In this document: one piece after another, positions 28,806 to 38,431 of the stretch
Position numbering within the stretch: the stretch's first letter is position 1
Layout of the letters: the number at the start of each line of letters is the position of its first letter
Assembly (NCBI RefSeq): GCF_029868325.1
Contig: NZ_JARWNW010000096.1
Location: 42,832-106,831, forward strand
Origin: Nocardia carnea
Lineage (GTDB): Bacteria; Actinomycetota; Actinomycetes; Mycobacteriales; Mycobacteriaceae
Length of the DNA stretch: 64,000 nucleotides
Direction of reading: 5' to 3'
Translations under genes and position numbers: made by a program
The notes under the pieces: model-generated
The model's database searches: none
The model's input: only the letters and a program-made list of their open reading frames with translations
What the model was told of the DNA's origin: nothing

Positions 28806-30194
28806 TTACACCTTGTGGGGTTCGCTGGCGCGCAGCATATCTTCACGTTCGACGACCTTGACCCGTTCCCGGCCTTCGGGCTCGCCCAGCGAACGTTCGT
28901 GCGCGTCCAGCCGGTACCAGCCCGCCCACGTCGTGAACGGGATCCCGCGGCTCTCCAGGAAATCGGTCACCGCATCGAGCTCCGGGCTCTCGGCCGCGGC
29001 GAAGTTCTTGCTGTCGTCCAGCAGGCAGGCCACCGTCTCGTTGGCATCGCCCTTCGTGTGACCGATCAGCCCGACCGGGCCACGCTTGATCCAGCCGGTC
29101 ACATACGTACCCGGCATGTACCGCGCGGAACCGTCGGCGTCCTCGTCGACCAGCACGCGACCGGCCTCGTTCGGGATGACCCCGGCCTGATCGTCGAACG
29201 GCAACTCCGAGATGTTCTGCGACAGGTATCCGACGGCCCGGTAGACCGCCTGGACATCCCAATCGCGGAAGTTCCCGGTGCCCTTCACGTTGCCGGTGCC
29301 GTCGAGCTGGGTGCGTTCGGTGCGCAGCCCCACGACCTTGCCGTCCTCCCCCACGATCTCCGAGGGCGATTCGAAGAAATGCAGGAACAGCTTGTGCGGG
29401 CGGTTGCCCTGATCCCGGATAGCCCACTGTTCGAGGGTGTTGGCGACCATATCGACCTGCTTGGAATGCCGCCGCGCGGCCTCGGAGCCCTCGTCGTAGT
29501 CGATGTCCTCCGGATCGACGATGACCTCGATCGTCGGCGAATGATCCAGCTCTCGCAGCTCGAGCGGGGTGAACTTGGCCTGCGCGGGACCGCGGCGCCC
29601 GAAGACGTGCACCTCGACGGCCTTGTTCTCCTTCAGCCCGGCGTAGACATTCGGCGGGATCTCGGTCGGCAGCAGTTCGTCACCGGTTTTGGCCAGCACC
29701 CGCGCCACATCCAGTGCCACATTGCCCACCCCGAGCACCGCGACCTTCTCCGCGTCCAGCGGCCATACGCGCGGCACATCCGGGTGCCCGTCGTACCAGG
29801 ACACGAAATCGGCCGCACCGTAAGAGCCGTCCAGATCGATGCCCGGGATGGGCAACGCCCGGTCGGCGTTGGCGCCGGTGGAGAAGATCACCGCATCGTA
29901 GAAACGCCGCAGATCCGACAGCGTGATATCGGTGCCGTAATCGATATTGCCGAGCAGGCGCACCTGCTCCTTGTCCAGCACCTTGTGCAGCGCGGTGACG
30001 ATGCCCTTGATTCGCGGATGATCGGGCGCGACACCGTAGCGGATCAGCCCGAACGGGGCGGGCATCCGCTCGAACAGGTCGATCGAAACCTCGGCATCCG
30101 ACTTCATCAACGCATCAGCGGCGTAGATACCCGCCGGACCAGCCCCCACGATCGCGATCCGAAGCGGGCGATTCGCTTCCTTCTGCTCGGTCAT
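28806..30194 (-). CDS. fprA: NADPH-ferredoxin reductase FprA
   Basis: 462 residues from ATG 30194. Adrenodoxin-reductase-like flavoenzyme that passes electrons from NADPH to ferredoxins for P450s and iron-sulfur enzymes. Seen: FAD motif IAIVGAGPAGIYAADALM, the PFGLIRYGVAPDHP signature, NADPH-binding VAVLGVGNVALDVARVL, FGRRGPAQAKFT, and the C-terminal GWIKRGPVGLIGHTKGDA. Length matches the M. tuberculosis protein. An IdeR-like iron box lies 45 bases upstream and a strong terminator directly follows, so it is a monocistronic, possibly iron-regulated gene. Confidence 0.95.
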   Translation of the reverse strand: MTEQKEANRPLRIAIVGAGPAGIYAADALMKSDAEVSIDLFERMPAPFGLIRYGVAPDHPRIKGIVTALHKVLDKEQVRLLGNIDYGTDITLSDLRRFYDAVIFSTGANADRALPIPGIDLDGSYGAADFVSWYDGHPDVPRVWPLDAEKVAVLGVGNVALDVARVLAKTGDELLPTEIPPNVYAGLKENKAVEVHVFGRRGPAQAKFTPLELRELDHSPTIEVIVDPEDIDYDEGSEAARRHSKQVDMVANTLEQWAIRDQGNRPHKLFLHFFESPSEIVGEDGKVVGLRTERTQLDGTGNVKGTGNFRDWDVQAVYRAVGYLSQNISELPFDDQAGVIPNEAGRVLVDEDADGSARYMPGTYVTGWIKRGPVGLIGHTKGDANETVACLLDDSKNFAAAESPELDAVTDFLESRGIPFTTWAGWYRLDAHERSLGEPEGRERVKVVEREDMLRASEPHKV

Positions 30195-30238
30195 CTGTTT
30201 CGCGCACCCTTATCGGTCGAAAGAATCACTGGCGTTGT

Positions 30239-30259
30239 ACTTAGCTTAGGCTAAGTTGA
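30239..30259. promoter_or_regulatory. IdeR/DmdR-type iron box upstream of fprA
   Basis: ACTTAGC-TTAG-GCTAAGT forms a perfect 7-bp dyad, and the 19-mer TTAGCTTAGGCTAAGTTGA matches the IdeR consensus TTAGGTTAGGCTAACCTAA at 15 of 19 positions. It lies about 45-65 bases before the fprA start codon, consistent with iron-dependent repression. The plus-strand gene begins 160 bases away and is a less likely target. Confidence 0.7.
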
Positions 30260-30419
30260 CGCGTGGCTTGTATGCGCCGTCATCGCGCCGTACCGGTCGG
30301 CCGGCACTAGGTCTTCCCACGTCCCCGCGGCGACTGCTGTGCCGTCCACCCGCGGTCACTCGCGATTCTATCGGGGTGCGGGCACACCACCGATCCCGGG
30401 ACCAGGGATGATCATCGGT

Positions 30420-30890
30420 ATGAGCGATTCCGGACCCACCGACGAACCGGCGCCCACCGACCCGGAGGACACCCCACCACAGCGCGCGATCACGCCGTTC
30501 GTCGTGGCCGCGGCGATCGCGGCCGTGATCCTGGGCGGCATCGTGCTCACCGGCTGGCTGGCGCCGGTTGAGAAAAATGTCACAGATTCCGACCGGATCG
30601 CCGGGGCGGTCCGCGAGTTCGCCCAAGTGAGCAGCCGCTACGGGCCGGAGCCACCGGAGGAAGCGGTATGTCCCGGCTTCGTCCCGGCGCGCTCCCCGAT
30701 GGCGGGACGGCTGCAACCCGGTGAGACCGGAAAAGATATCGAGATCACGAAGTTCGGGCCGATAGAGATCAACGGCGAGAACGCGACCATCGAGGTGACG
30801 AGCCGCGTCGAAGATCAGGAAGCGACATCCACCTGGTGGTTGTTCCGGACCGACGGCGACTGGAAAGTGTGCAACCAGCCGGTCGAATGA
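30420..30890 (+). CDS. Single-pass membrane protein with Rv0361-like C-terminal domain
   Basis: 156 residues from ATG 30420. An acidic, proline-rich cytoplasmic N-terminus, one transmembrane helix (FVVAAAIAAVILGGIVL, about 27-43) and an extracytoplasmic domain ending STWWLFRTDGDWKVCNQP. That ending (Trp-x-x-Phe..DG.WKVC) matches the end of the much larger protein at 44815-47238, so both probably carry the same small NTF2/DUF4878-like domain. Function unknown. Lies between the iron box and the SAM riboswitch. Confidence 0.75.
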   Translation: MSDSGPTDEPAPTDPEDTPPQRAITPFVVAAAIAAVILGGIVLTGWLAPVEKNVTDSDRIAGAVREFAQVSSRYGPEPPEEAVCPGFVPARSPMAGRLQPGETGKDIEITKFGPIEINGENATIEVTSRVEDQEATSTWWLFRTDGDWKVCNQPVE

Positions 30891-30952
30891 CTTCGGCCCG
30901 GACGTCAACCGGGGTTTGACACGGCCGGGCCGTGCCGGGCAATCTCATTGAC

Positions 30953-31034
30953 TAGGTCATGAGTACCAGCGCCAAGCCCCGGCTCGCTGGTCGGCAACCC
31001 TCCTCCGCGGTGGGGTGCTCCGGGTGACGACCTG
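30953..31034 (+). ncRNA. SAM-IV riboswitch
   Basis: The leader of the rhodanese-metZ operon contains the conserved SAM-IV core: GGTCATGAG, CCAGCG paired with CGCTGG, the CGGCAACCCTCC segment, CCGCGGTGGGGTGCTCC and a closing GGGTGACGACC whose GACC (31029-31032) pairs with GGTC (30955-30958). SAM-IV aptamers occur in actinobacteria in front of methionine and sulfur genes, including metZ in mycobacteria. High SAM should lower expression. The ribosome site AGGAGG lies about 40 bases past the aptamer, which fits translational or early transcriptional control. Confidence 0.88.
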
Positions 31035-31083
31035 GCGCGCATCGAACGGATGCGGCAAGTGCGGATTCGCAGGAGGTACCACG

Positions 31084-31500
31084 TTGAGTTACGCAGGCGA
31101 TATCGGTCCGCAGCAGGCCTGGGAACTGCTGGCCGAGAACCCGGACGCCGTCCTGGTGGACGTGCGCACCGAAGCCGAATGGAAATTCGTCGGTGTCCCC
31201 GACACCAGTTCCGTCGCCAAACCGACGCTGCTGGTGGAATGGGTCGATTCCAGCGGCGCCCGCAACACCGGGTTCCTGGACCAGCTGCGTACGGCACTGG
31301 GCGACCGCCCCGCCGACGCCCCGGTGCTGTTCCTGTGTCGCTCGGGGCAGCGCTCGGCGCATGCCGCCGATATCGCGACCGCTGCCGGTATCGCACCGTC
31401 CTACAACATATCCGACGGCTTCGAAGGCCCGCTGGACGAATTCGGGCATCGCGGCGGCGCCGGCTGGCGGGCCCTGGGCCTGCCCTGGCGGCAGTCGTGA
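31084..31500 (+). CDS. Rhodanese-domain protein (Rv0390 family)
   Basis: 138 residues from TTG 31084, which is correctly spaced from GCAGGAGG; no ATG or GTG gives a better start. Single rhodanese domain with the active-site loop FLCRSGQRS (Cys85) and an N-terminal DAVLVDVRTEAEW. Presumed to carry sulfur as a persulfide. First gene behind the SAM-IV riboswitch and coupled to metZ (GTGA overlap), so a role in supplying or trafficking sulfide for methionine synthesis is likely. Confidence 0.9.
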   Translation: MSYAGDIGPQQAWELLAENPDAVLVDVRTEAEWKFVGVPDTSSVAKPTLLVEWVDSSGARNTGFLDQLRTALGDRPADAPVLFLCRSGQRSAHAADIATAAGIAPSYNISDGFEGPLDEFGHRGGAGWRALGLPWRQS

Positions 31501-32711
31501 TCAGCGGCGGCGCGTTCGAACGCGTCCTACCCGACGGTGTCGGCCCGGCCACGCTCGGCGTACGCGGCGGCCTGAACCGATCAGGTTTCGAGGAGACCTC
31601 CGAGGCCCTGTACCTGAACTCGGGGTTCGTCTACGCCAGCGCCGAGGCCGCCGAGGCCGCGTTCACCGGTGATTCCCCGCATTACGTGTACTCCCGCTAC
31701 GGCAACCCCACCGTGGCCACCTTCCAGGAACGGATGCGGCTGCTCGACGGCGCCGAAGCGTGTTTCGCCACCGCCAGCGGTATGGCGGCGGTATTCGTCG
31801 CGCTCGGTGCCCTGCTGCGCGCCGGCGACCGGCTGGTGGCCGCGCGCAGCCTGTTCGGATCCTGTTTCGTCGTGTGCAACGAGATCCTGCCGCGCTGGGG
31901 TATCGAAACGGTTTTCGTCGACGGTGAGGACCTCGACCAGTGGGAGGCGGCACTGTCCGAACCCACCGCCGCGGTGTTCTTCGAAACCCCGGCCAACCCG
32001 ATGCAGACGCTGGTCGACGTGCGCAAAGTCTGCGATCTCGCCCATGCGGCCGGTGCGAAGGTGGTGCTGGACAACGTTTTCGCCACCCCGCTGCTGCAGC
32101 GCGGATTCGAACTCGGCGCCGATGTGATCGTTTACTCGGGCACCAAACATATCGACGGCCAAGGCCGCGTGCTGGGCGGTGTGATCCTCGGATCGCAGGA
32201 CTACATCGAAGGCCCCGTCAAAACGCTTATGCGGCACACCGGTCCGGCACTCAGCCCGTTCAACGCGTGGACGCTGCTCAAGGGCCTGGAAACCATGCCG
32301 CTGCGAGTCCGGCAGTCGACCGAATCGGCGCTGCGGATCGCGCGCTACCTCGACGAACATCCCGCGGTGAGCTGGGTGCGCTACCCGTTCCTGGAAACGC
32401 ATCCGCAGTACAAACTGGCCACCGACCAGATGAGCGGCGGCGGCACCGTGGTGACCTTCGAACTGAAAGCCGCCGCGGACGCCGCCAAGAAACGCGCCTT
32501 CGAAGTGCTCAACGGGTTGCGGATCATCGATATCTCCAACAATCTCGGCGACGCGAAATCGCTGATCACCCATCCGGCGACCACCACCCACCGGGCGATG
32601 GGGCCGGAGGGACGGGCGGGTATCGGACTGTCGGACGGGGTTGTGCGGCTTTCGGTGGGGCTCGAAGATATCGAGGACCTGCTGGGCGATCTGGACCACG
32701 CGCTGCGCTGA
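31497..32711 (+). CDS. metZ: O-succinylhomoserine sulfhydrylase MetZ
   Basis: 404 residues from GTG 31497, overlapping the rhodanese stop. PLP enzyme of the Cys/Met metabolism family that makes homocysteine from O-succinylhomoserine and sulfide. Seen: SRYGNPTVATFQERM, the cofactor-binding ASGMAA region, and the PLP lysine in VYSGTKHIDGQ (Lys217). Length equals the M. tuberculosis protein (about 406). Riboswitch-controlled through the upstream SAM-IV element. Confidence 0.95.
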   Translation: MISGGAFERVLPDGVGPATLGVRGGLNRSGFEETSEALYLNSGFVYASAEAAEAAFTGDSPHYVYSRYGNPTVATFQERMRLLDGAEACFATASGMAAVFVALGALLRAGDRLVAARSLFGSCFVVCNEILPRWGIETVFVDGEDLDQWEAALSEPTAAVFFETPANPMQTLVDVRKVCDLAHAAGAKVVLDNVFATPLLQRGFELGADVIVYSGTKHIDGQGRVLGGVILGSQDYIEGPVKTLMRHTGPALSPFNAWTLLKGLETMPLRVRQSTESALRIARYLDEHPAVSWVRYPFLETHPQYKLATDQMSGGGTVVTFELKAAADAAKKRAFEVLNGLRIIDISNNLGDAKSLITHPATTTHRAMGPEGRAGIGLSDGVVRLSVGLEDIEDLLGDLDHALR

Positions 32712-32758
32712 TCGGGGTATACGGCGGTATCGGGGCCGGGCGAGCAGGGCGTACGGAA

Positions 32759-33574
32759 TCAGATCTGTTTCGGGGCGGGTTCGGTAAAGGGGGTTCTTAC
32801 TCGTCCGACCAGGTCGGCTACCGAATCCAGGACCATGGTGGGGCGGTAGGGGTAGTGCTCGATCGAGTGCCGGGTGGAGATACCGGTGGTGACCAGGATG
32901 GTGCGCATACCGGCCTCCATCCCGGAGATGACGTCGGTGTCCATCCGGTCGCCGATCATCACGCTGCTTTGCGAATGTGCGTCGATACGGCGTAACGCGG
33001 ACCGCATCATCAGCGGGTTCGGTTTGCCGATGTAGTACGGGTCGCGGCCGGTGGCGCGGGTGATCAACGCGGCCACCGAGCCGGTGGCAGGCAGTACGCC
33101 GTCGCGCGAAGGGCCGGTGGCGTCGGGGTTGGTGGCGATGAAACGGGCACCGCGCTCCACCAGCCGGATGGCGGTGGTGATCGCCTCGAACGAGTACGTG
33201 CGGGTCTCGCCGAGCACCACATAGTCCGGATCGACGTCGGTGAGCACATAGCCGATTTCGTGCAGCGCGGTGGTCAGGCCCGATTCGCCCACCACGTAGG
33301 CGGTGCCACCCGGCCGCTGCTCGTTCAGGAAACTGGCGGTGGCCAGCGCGGAGGTCCAGATCGACTGCTCCGGGATATCGAGCCCGTTCTGGCGTAGGCG
33401 CGCCTGCAGATCGCGAGGGGTGCGGATCGAATTATTGGTCAGCACCAGGAACGGGATCTGCTCGGCCCGCAATTCGGCGAGGAATTCGTCGGCGCCGGGC
33501 ACCAAGTGCTCCTCGCGCACCAGTACCCCGTCCATATCGGTGAGGTAGGACAGAATCGGTTCGTCGGTACTCAC
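32759..33574 (-). CDS. HAD-IIA phosphatase (NagD-like)
   Basis: 271 residues from ATG 33574. Seen: HAD motif I LTDMDGVLV with the two aspartates, motif II LTNNS, motif III lysine in YIGKPNPLM, and motif IV GDRMDTDV. The large C2 cap between motifs II and III is typical of the NagD/4-nitrophenylphosphatase group, which hydrolyses small phosphorylated metabolites such as nucleotides. Convergent with metZ and divergent from fgd1; substrate unknown. Confidence 0.92.
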   Translation of the reverse strand: MSTDEPILSYLTDMDGVLVREEHLVPGADEFLAELRAEQIPFLVLTNNSIRTPRDLQARLRQNGLDIPEQSIWTSALATASFLNEQRPGGTAYVVGESGLTTALHEIGYVLTDVDPDYVVLGETRTYSFEAITTAIRLVERGARFIATNPDATGPSRDGVLPATGSVAALITRATGRDPYYIGKPNPLMMRSALRRIDAHSQSSVMIGDRMDTDVISGMEAGMRTILVTTGISTRHSIEHYPYRPTMVLDSVADLVGRVRTPFTEPAPKQI

Positions 33575-33739
33575 CCGTCAATTCTGCGCTTCGCAGCGCC
33601 GCCGATGGGTATGCCGCGCCCGGAACCCGCCGTGCGGGCCCGCTGAGCCGGACCACCGGGCGCAGTCCTCCGCGGCGCTGGCTATGGTCGAATCCGGGCC
33701 GGAAACGGTGGCGAACACAACGCGACAGGAGTGGCGCAT

Positions 33740-34750
33740 ATGGGTGAGCTGAAGCTCGGATACAAGGCGTCGGCGGAACAATTCGGACCACGGGAACTGG
33801 TGGAGCTGGCGGTGCTGGCCGAGGAACACGGCCTCGACAGCGCGACGGTGAGCGACCATTTCCAGCCGTGGCGGCACAAGGGCGGGCATGCGCCGTTCTC
33901 GCTGGCCTGGATGGCGGCCGCGGGTGAGCGCACCGAGCGGATCATGCTGGGCACCTCGGTGCTCACCCCGACCTTCCGGTACAACCCCGCGGTGATCGCG
34001 CAGGCCTTCGCGACGATGGGCTGCCTGTACCCCGGCCGGGTGATGCTGGGCGTGGGCACCGGCGAGGCACTGAACGAGATCGCCACCGGGTACGCCGGGG
34101 AATGGCCGGAGTTCAAAGAACGGTTCGCCCGGCTGCGCGAATCGGTGGATCTGATGCGGGCGCTGTGGACGGGCGCGCGCACCGATTTCGACGGCACCTA
34201 CTACCGGACGGTCGGCGCCTCGATCTACGACGTGCCCGAAGGCGGGATCCCGGTCTACATCGCGGCCGGTGGCCCGGTGGTGGCCCGGTACGCGGGCCGG
34301 GCCGGCGACGGATTCATCTGCACTTCCGGCAAGGGCATGGACCTGTACACCGAGAAATTGATGCCGGCGGTGGCCGAGGGCGCGGCGAAGGTGGACCGGG
34401 AGGTGAGCACGATCGACCGGATGATCGAAATCAAGATCTCCTACGACACCGACCCCGACCTCGCACTGGAGAACACCCGTTTCTGGGCGCCGCTGTCGCT
34501 GACCGCGGAACAGAAGCACAGCATCACCGACCCGATCGAAATGGAGGAGGCGGCCGACGCGCTGCCGATCGAGCAGATCGCCAAACGCTGGATCGTCGCC
34601 AGCGATCCGGACCAGGCGGTCGAGCTGATCAAGCCGTATCTGGACGCGGGCCTGAACCACCTGGTCTTCCACGCCCCCGGACACGACCAGCGCCGGTTCC
34701 TGGACCTGTTCCAGCGTGACCTGGCACCGCGCCTGCGCAAACTCGGCTGA
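33740..34750 (+). CDS. fgd1: F420-dependent glucose-6-phosphate dehydrogenase
   Basis: 336 residues from ATG 33740, the same length as the M. tuberculosis enzyme (GTG 33731 would add three residues). Oxidises glucose-6-phosphate and reduces coenzyme F420, feeding F420H2-dependent reductases. All known active-site residues fall at the standard numbering: His40, Trp44, Glu109, Lys198, Lys259 and His260. The start [13 protein letters not shown] and end [19 protein letters not shown] are characteristic. Upstream of pta-ackA as in mycobacteria. Confidence 0.98.
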   Translation: MGELKLGYKASAEQFGPRELVELAVLAEEHGLDSATVSDHFQPWRHKGGHAPFSLAWMAAAGERTERIMLGTSVLTPTFRYNPAVIAQAFATMGCLYPGRVMLGVGTGEALNEIATGYAGEWPEFKERFARLRESVDLMRALWTGARTDFDGTYYRTVGASIYDVPEGGIPVYIAAGGPVVARYAGRAGDGFICTSGKGMDLYTEKLMPAVAEGAAKVDREVSTIDRMIEIKISYDTDPDLALENTRFWAPLSLTAEQKHSITDPIEMEEAADALPIEQIAKRWIVASDPDQAVELIKPYLDAGLNHLVFHAPGHDQRRFLDLFQRDLAPRLRKLG

Positions 34751-35071
34751 CCTGCGCCGACCGGCGGTACACCCGGTCCGGTGGTGAGCCGGGCCGGGAT
34801 GTTCTGCGCGCCGATGCGCCGCCGCTGCACCCGTGCGGGACACTCAGCAGGTGACCGCGGAGCGTAGAACGGGGTTCTGCGATATGGCGCAGCGGGGGCG
34901 CGCAGGGTGGGCGAGCAGGCACCGCGCAGCGGTTGCGGCTGGTCCGGGTGGTCGATGTCCGGCGAACTCGGGACAATATGCGGGTCACGTCAGGTCACCC
35001 AGGGGGGTCGTTCCGCTCACCCGGAGGGGCTCGTTCCGCGCACACCAGGGGTGCGCCCATAGACTCGGCCC
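34751..35071. other. Intergenic region upstream of pta with short direct repeats
   Basis: No gene seen. Near the pta start are two pairs of direct repeats: GGTCAC at 34984 and 34994, and TCGTTCCGC(T/G)CAC at 35008-35020 and 35031-35043 (23-bp period). These might be regulator sites for pta-ackA; no known consensus was matched. Confidence 0.35.
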
Positions 35072-37144
35072 ATGGCCGAGGTTGCTGCGTCCAGTGTGTA
35101 CATCGCATCGCCCGAGGGTGATACCGGGAAATCGACCGTGGCGCTCGGGGTGCTGCAGATGTTGTGCGCGACCACCGCGCGCGTGGGGGTTTTCCGGCCG
35201 ATCACCCGGTCGGTGTCCGAACCCGATTACATTCTCGAACTGCTGCTCGAGCACAGCACCGTCGATATCGACTATCAGCAGGCGGTGGGGGTGAGCTATG
35301 AGCAGGTCCACGCCGACCCCGACGCCGCGATCTCCGAAATCGTCATGCGATACCACGAGGTGGCAGCGGCCTGTGATGCCGTGGTGATCGTCGGCAGCGA
35401 CTACACGGATGTGGCCAGCCCCAGTGAGCTGCGGTTCAATGCGCGGATCGCCGTGAACCTGGGCGCGCCGGTGTTGCTGGTGGTGCGGGGGGCGCAGCGG
35501 TCGCCGGACGAGGTCGAACAGTTGGCGGAGCTGTGCGCGGCGGAACTGGCGAGCGAGCACGCGCAGCTGCTGGCGATCATCGCGAACCGTTGCGCGCCGG
35601 ACGATCTCGAACCGGTGCGGGAGCGGCTCGCCGGATTCGGTGTCCCGCGCTGGAGCCTGCCGGAGGTGCCGTTGCTGATCGCGCCCACCATGGCCGAGCT
35701 GCGGGATGCGCTGGACGGCGAGATGTACAGCGGCGACCCCGAACTCCTGCATCGCGAGGCGCTGGGTGTGATGGTGGGCGGAATGACCGCCGAACACATT
35801 CTGGAACGGCTTTTCGACGGCGCCGTGGTGATCGCGCCGGGCGACCGGTCCGATGTGCTGCTGAGTGTGGTGAACGCGCACGAGGCGGAGAGTTTCCCAT
35901 CGATGGCCGGGATCGTCATGAACGGCGGCCTGCTCCCCCATCCCGCGATCGCGCGGCTGATCACCGGACTCAAACCCCGATTACCCATCCTGACCACCGC
36001 TTCGGGCACCTACGACACCGCCGGAGTCGCGCATCGCACCCGCGGCCGGATGTCCGCCGACAATCCGCGCAAGGTGGATACCGCGCTCGCGCTGATGGAA
36101 ACCCATGTGGATGCCGCACAGTTCCTGCGCCGGCTCGAGGTGCCGTTGACCAGCGTGGTGACACCGCAGATGTTCGAATACCAGCTGATCGAACGCGCCC
36201 GCGCGGATCGCAAAACCATTGTGCTGCCCGAGGGCGACGACGACCGGGTGCTGCGCGCGGCCGGGCGGGTACTGCAACGCAAGGTCGCCGATCTGATCAT
36301 CCTGGGTGACGAGACGGCCGTCCGGGCCCGGGCCGCGGAACTCGGGGTGGATATCACCGGCGCGCAGGTGCTGGACCCACGGGCTTCCGAACACCTCGAG
36401 GATTTCGCCCGCGAATACACCGAACTTCGTAAACACAAGGGCATGACGTTCGAGCGGGCCCGCGAAACAGTCGGTGATATCTCCTATTTCGGCACGATGA
36501 TGGTGCATCGCGGGCTCGCCGACGGCATGGTGTCCGGTGCAGCGCACACCACCGCCCACACCATCCGGCCTTCCTTCGAGATCATCAAAACCGTTCCGGG
36601 GGTTTCGACGGTTTCGAGTGTGTTCCTGATGTGCCTGGCCGACCGGGTGCTCGCCTACGGCGACTGCGCCGTCGTCCCCGACCCGTCCTCCGAGCAGCTG
36701 GCCGATATCGCCATATCCTCGGCAGCCACCGCGGCCCGTTTCGGTATCGATGCGCGAGTGGCGATGCTGTCCTATTCCACCGGCGAATCCGGTAGCGGCG
36801 CGGATGTGGACAAGGTGCGGGTCGCCACCACACTGGTCCGGGAACGGGCGCCGGAACTGCTGGTGGAGGGGCCCATCCAATACGACGCCGCGATCGAACC
36901 GACGGTCGCCGACGCCAAACTCCCCGGGTCCGAAGTGGCCGGGCGGGCCACGGTTTTCATCTTCCCCGACCTGAACACCGGCAACAACACCTACAAGGCG
37001 GTGCAGCGCAGCGCGGGTGCGGTCGCGATCGGGCCGGTGCTGCAGGGTCTACGTAAACCGGTGAACGACCTGTCCCGGGGCGCGCTGGTCACCGATATCG
37101 TGAACACGGTGGCCATCACCGCCATTCAGGCGCAGCAGCAGTGA
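35072..37144 (+). CDS. pta: Phosphate acetyltransferase
   Basis: 690 residues from ATG 35072. Interconverts acetyl-CoA and acetyl phosphate. Domain order: an N-terminal P-loop-like domain ([20 protein letters not shown]), a DRTGG domain, then the catalytic PTA_PTB domain starting about 370 ([20 protein letters not shown]) and ending with [16 protein letters not shown] and a [17 protein letters not shown] loop. Same length as M. tuberculosis Pta. Coupled to ackA by a GTGA overlap. Confidence 0.97.
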   Translation: MAEVAASSVYIASPEGDTGKSTVALGVLQMLCATTARVGVFRPITRSVSEPDYILELLLEHSTVDIDYQQAVGVSYEQVHADPDAAISEIVMRYHEVAAACDAVVIVGSDYTDVASPSELRFNARIAVNLGAPVLLVVRGAQRSPDEVEQLAELCAAELASEHAQLLAIIANRCAPDDLEPVRERLAGFGVPRWSLPEVPLLIAPTMAELRDALDGEMYSGDPELLHREALGVMVGGMTAEHILERLFDGAVVIAPGDRSDVLLSVVNAHEAESFPSMAGIVMNGGLLPHPAIARLITGLKPRLPILTTASGTYDTAGVAHRTRGRMSADNPRKVDTALALMETHVDAAQFLRRLEVPLTSVVTPQMFEYQLIERARADRKTIVLPEGDDDRVLRAAGRVLQRKVADLIILGDETAVRARAAELGVDITGAQVLDPRASEHLEDFAREYTELRKHKGMTFERARETVGDISYFGTMMVHRGLADGMVSGAAHTTAHTIRPSFEIIKTVPGVSTVSSVFLMCLADRVLAYGDCAVVPDPSSEQLADIAISSAATAARFGIDARVAMLSYSTGESGSGADVDKVRVATTLVRERAPELLVEGPIQYDAAIEPTVADAKLPGSEVAGRATVFIFPDLNTGNNTYKAVQRSAGAVAIGPVLQGLRKPVNDLSRGALVTDIVNTVAITAIQAQQQ

Positions 37145-38370
37145 CGCGGTCCAGCGGACAGGAGACGGCGGTGGAACCGATTCGCGTACTCGTGGTCAAC
37201 TCGGGTTCGTCCTCGATCAAATACCAGCTGATGGAACCGGATTCCGGCACGATCATCGCCTCCGGTCTCGTCGAGCGGATCGGTGAGGAAGGCGGCGCGA
37301 TCGAGCACACCGCCGGTGATCGGACACTCACCGAGCAGCAGGAGATCCCCGACCACACCGCCGGGTTACGCCTGGCCTTCGCCAAATTCGCCGAGGCCGG
37401 CGACGATCTCACCACGGCCGGGATCACCGCGGTGGGCCATCGCGTCGTGCACGGCGGCGAAATCTTCTACCGGCCCACCCTGATCGACGATGCGGTCCTG
37501 AACACGGTGCGCGAGCTGAGCACGCTCGCGCCGCTGCACAATCCGGCCAATATCCGCGGGATCATGGCCGTGCGCGAACTGCTGCCCGATACCCCGCAGG
37601 TCGCGGTGTTCGATACCGCGTTCTTCCACGGTCTGCCGGCCGCAGCGAAAACCTATGCGATCGACAGCCAGGTCGCCGAAACGCACGGGATCCGCCGCTA
37701 CGGCTTCCACGGCACCTCCCACGAATACGTTTCCGGTCGTGCCGCCGAATTCCTCGGCCGCCCACCGGAAACGCTGAACCAGATCGTCTTCCACCTGGGT
37801 AACGGCGCCTCGGCATCGGCTCTGCGCGGCGGACGCCCGGTCGACACCAGTATGGGGCTGACCCCGCTGGAGGGCCTGGTCATGGGCACCCGGTCCGGCG
37901 ATCTGGACCCGGGGATAATCCTGCACCTGATGCGGACGGCGCATCTGGACGTCGACGGTATCGACAGGTTGCTCAACCGCGGGTCGGGGCTGCGCGGGAT
38001 GGCCGGAGTCAACGACTTCCGGGAACTGCGCCGCCGGATCGACGCCGGCGATACCACCGCACGCGCGGCCTACGACGTCTATGTGCACCGCCTGCGCCAC
38101 TATCTCGGCGCCTACCTGATCGACCTGGGCGGGGTCGACGCGATCACGTTCACGGCGGGCGTGGGCGAGAACAACCCCGACGTGCGTGCGGACGCCCTGG
38201 CCGGGCTGCACCGGTTCGGGATCGTGGTGGATCCCGGACTCAACACCGCGAAATCTCGCGAACCCCGCCGGATCTCCCCACCGGAATGCCCGGTGCAGGT
38301 GCTGGTGGTCCCGACGAACGAGGAACTGGCCATCGCGCGCGCCGCGGTCTCGGTTACCGCGAATTTGTGA
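37141..38370 (+). CDS. ackA: Acetate kinase
   Basis: 409 residues from GTG 37141 (an internal GTG at 37171 would give the usual shorter N-terminus, [12 protein letters not shown]). Converts acetyl phosphate and ADP to acetate and ATP. Seen: [22 protein letters not shown], catalytic [11 protein letters not shown], nucleotide-binding HLGNGAS, and a C-terminal TFTAGVGEN. Final gene of the fgd1-pta-ackA block, convergent with the MocR regulator. Confidence 0.97.
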   Translation: MTRSSGQETAVEPIRVLVVNSGSSSIKYQLMEPDSGTIIASGLVERIGEEGGAIEHTAGDRTLTEQQEIPDHTAGLRLAFAKFAEAGDDLTTAGITAVGHRVVHGGEIFYRPTLIDDAVLNTVRELSTLAPLHNPANIRGIMAVRELLPDTPQVAVFDTAFFHGLPAAAKTYAIDSQVAETHGIRRYGFHGTSHEYVSGRAAEFLGRPPETLNQIVFHLGNGASASALRGGRPVDTSMGLTPLEGLVMGTRSGDLDPGIILHLMRTAHLDVDGIDRLLNRGSGLRGMAGVNDFRELRRRIDAGDTTARAAYDVYVHRLRHYLGAYLIDLGGVDAITFTAGVGENNPDVRADALAGLHRFGIVVDPGLNTAKSREPRRISPPECPVQVLVVPTNEELAIARAAVSVTANL

Positions 38371-38431
38371 ATCGTGCCGTACCGGGGATCGGCCGTGCAG
38401 GCCGGATGGTCGTCGCGCTACGTTTTCAGGG

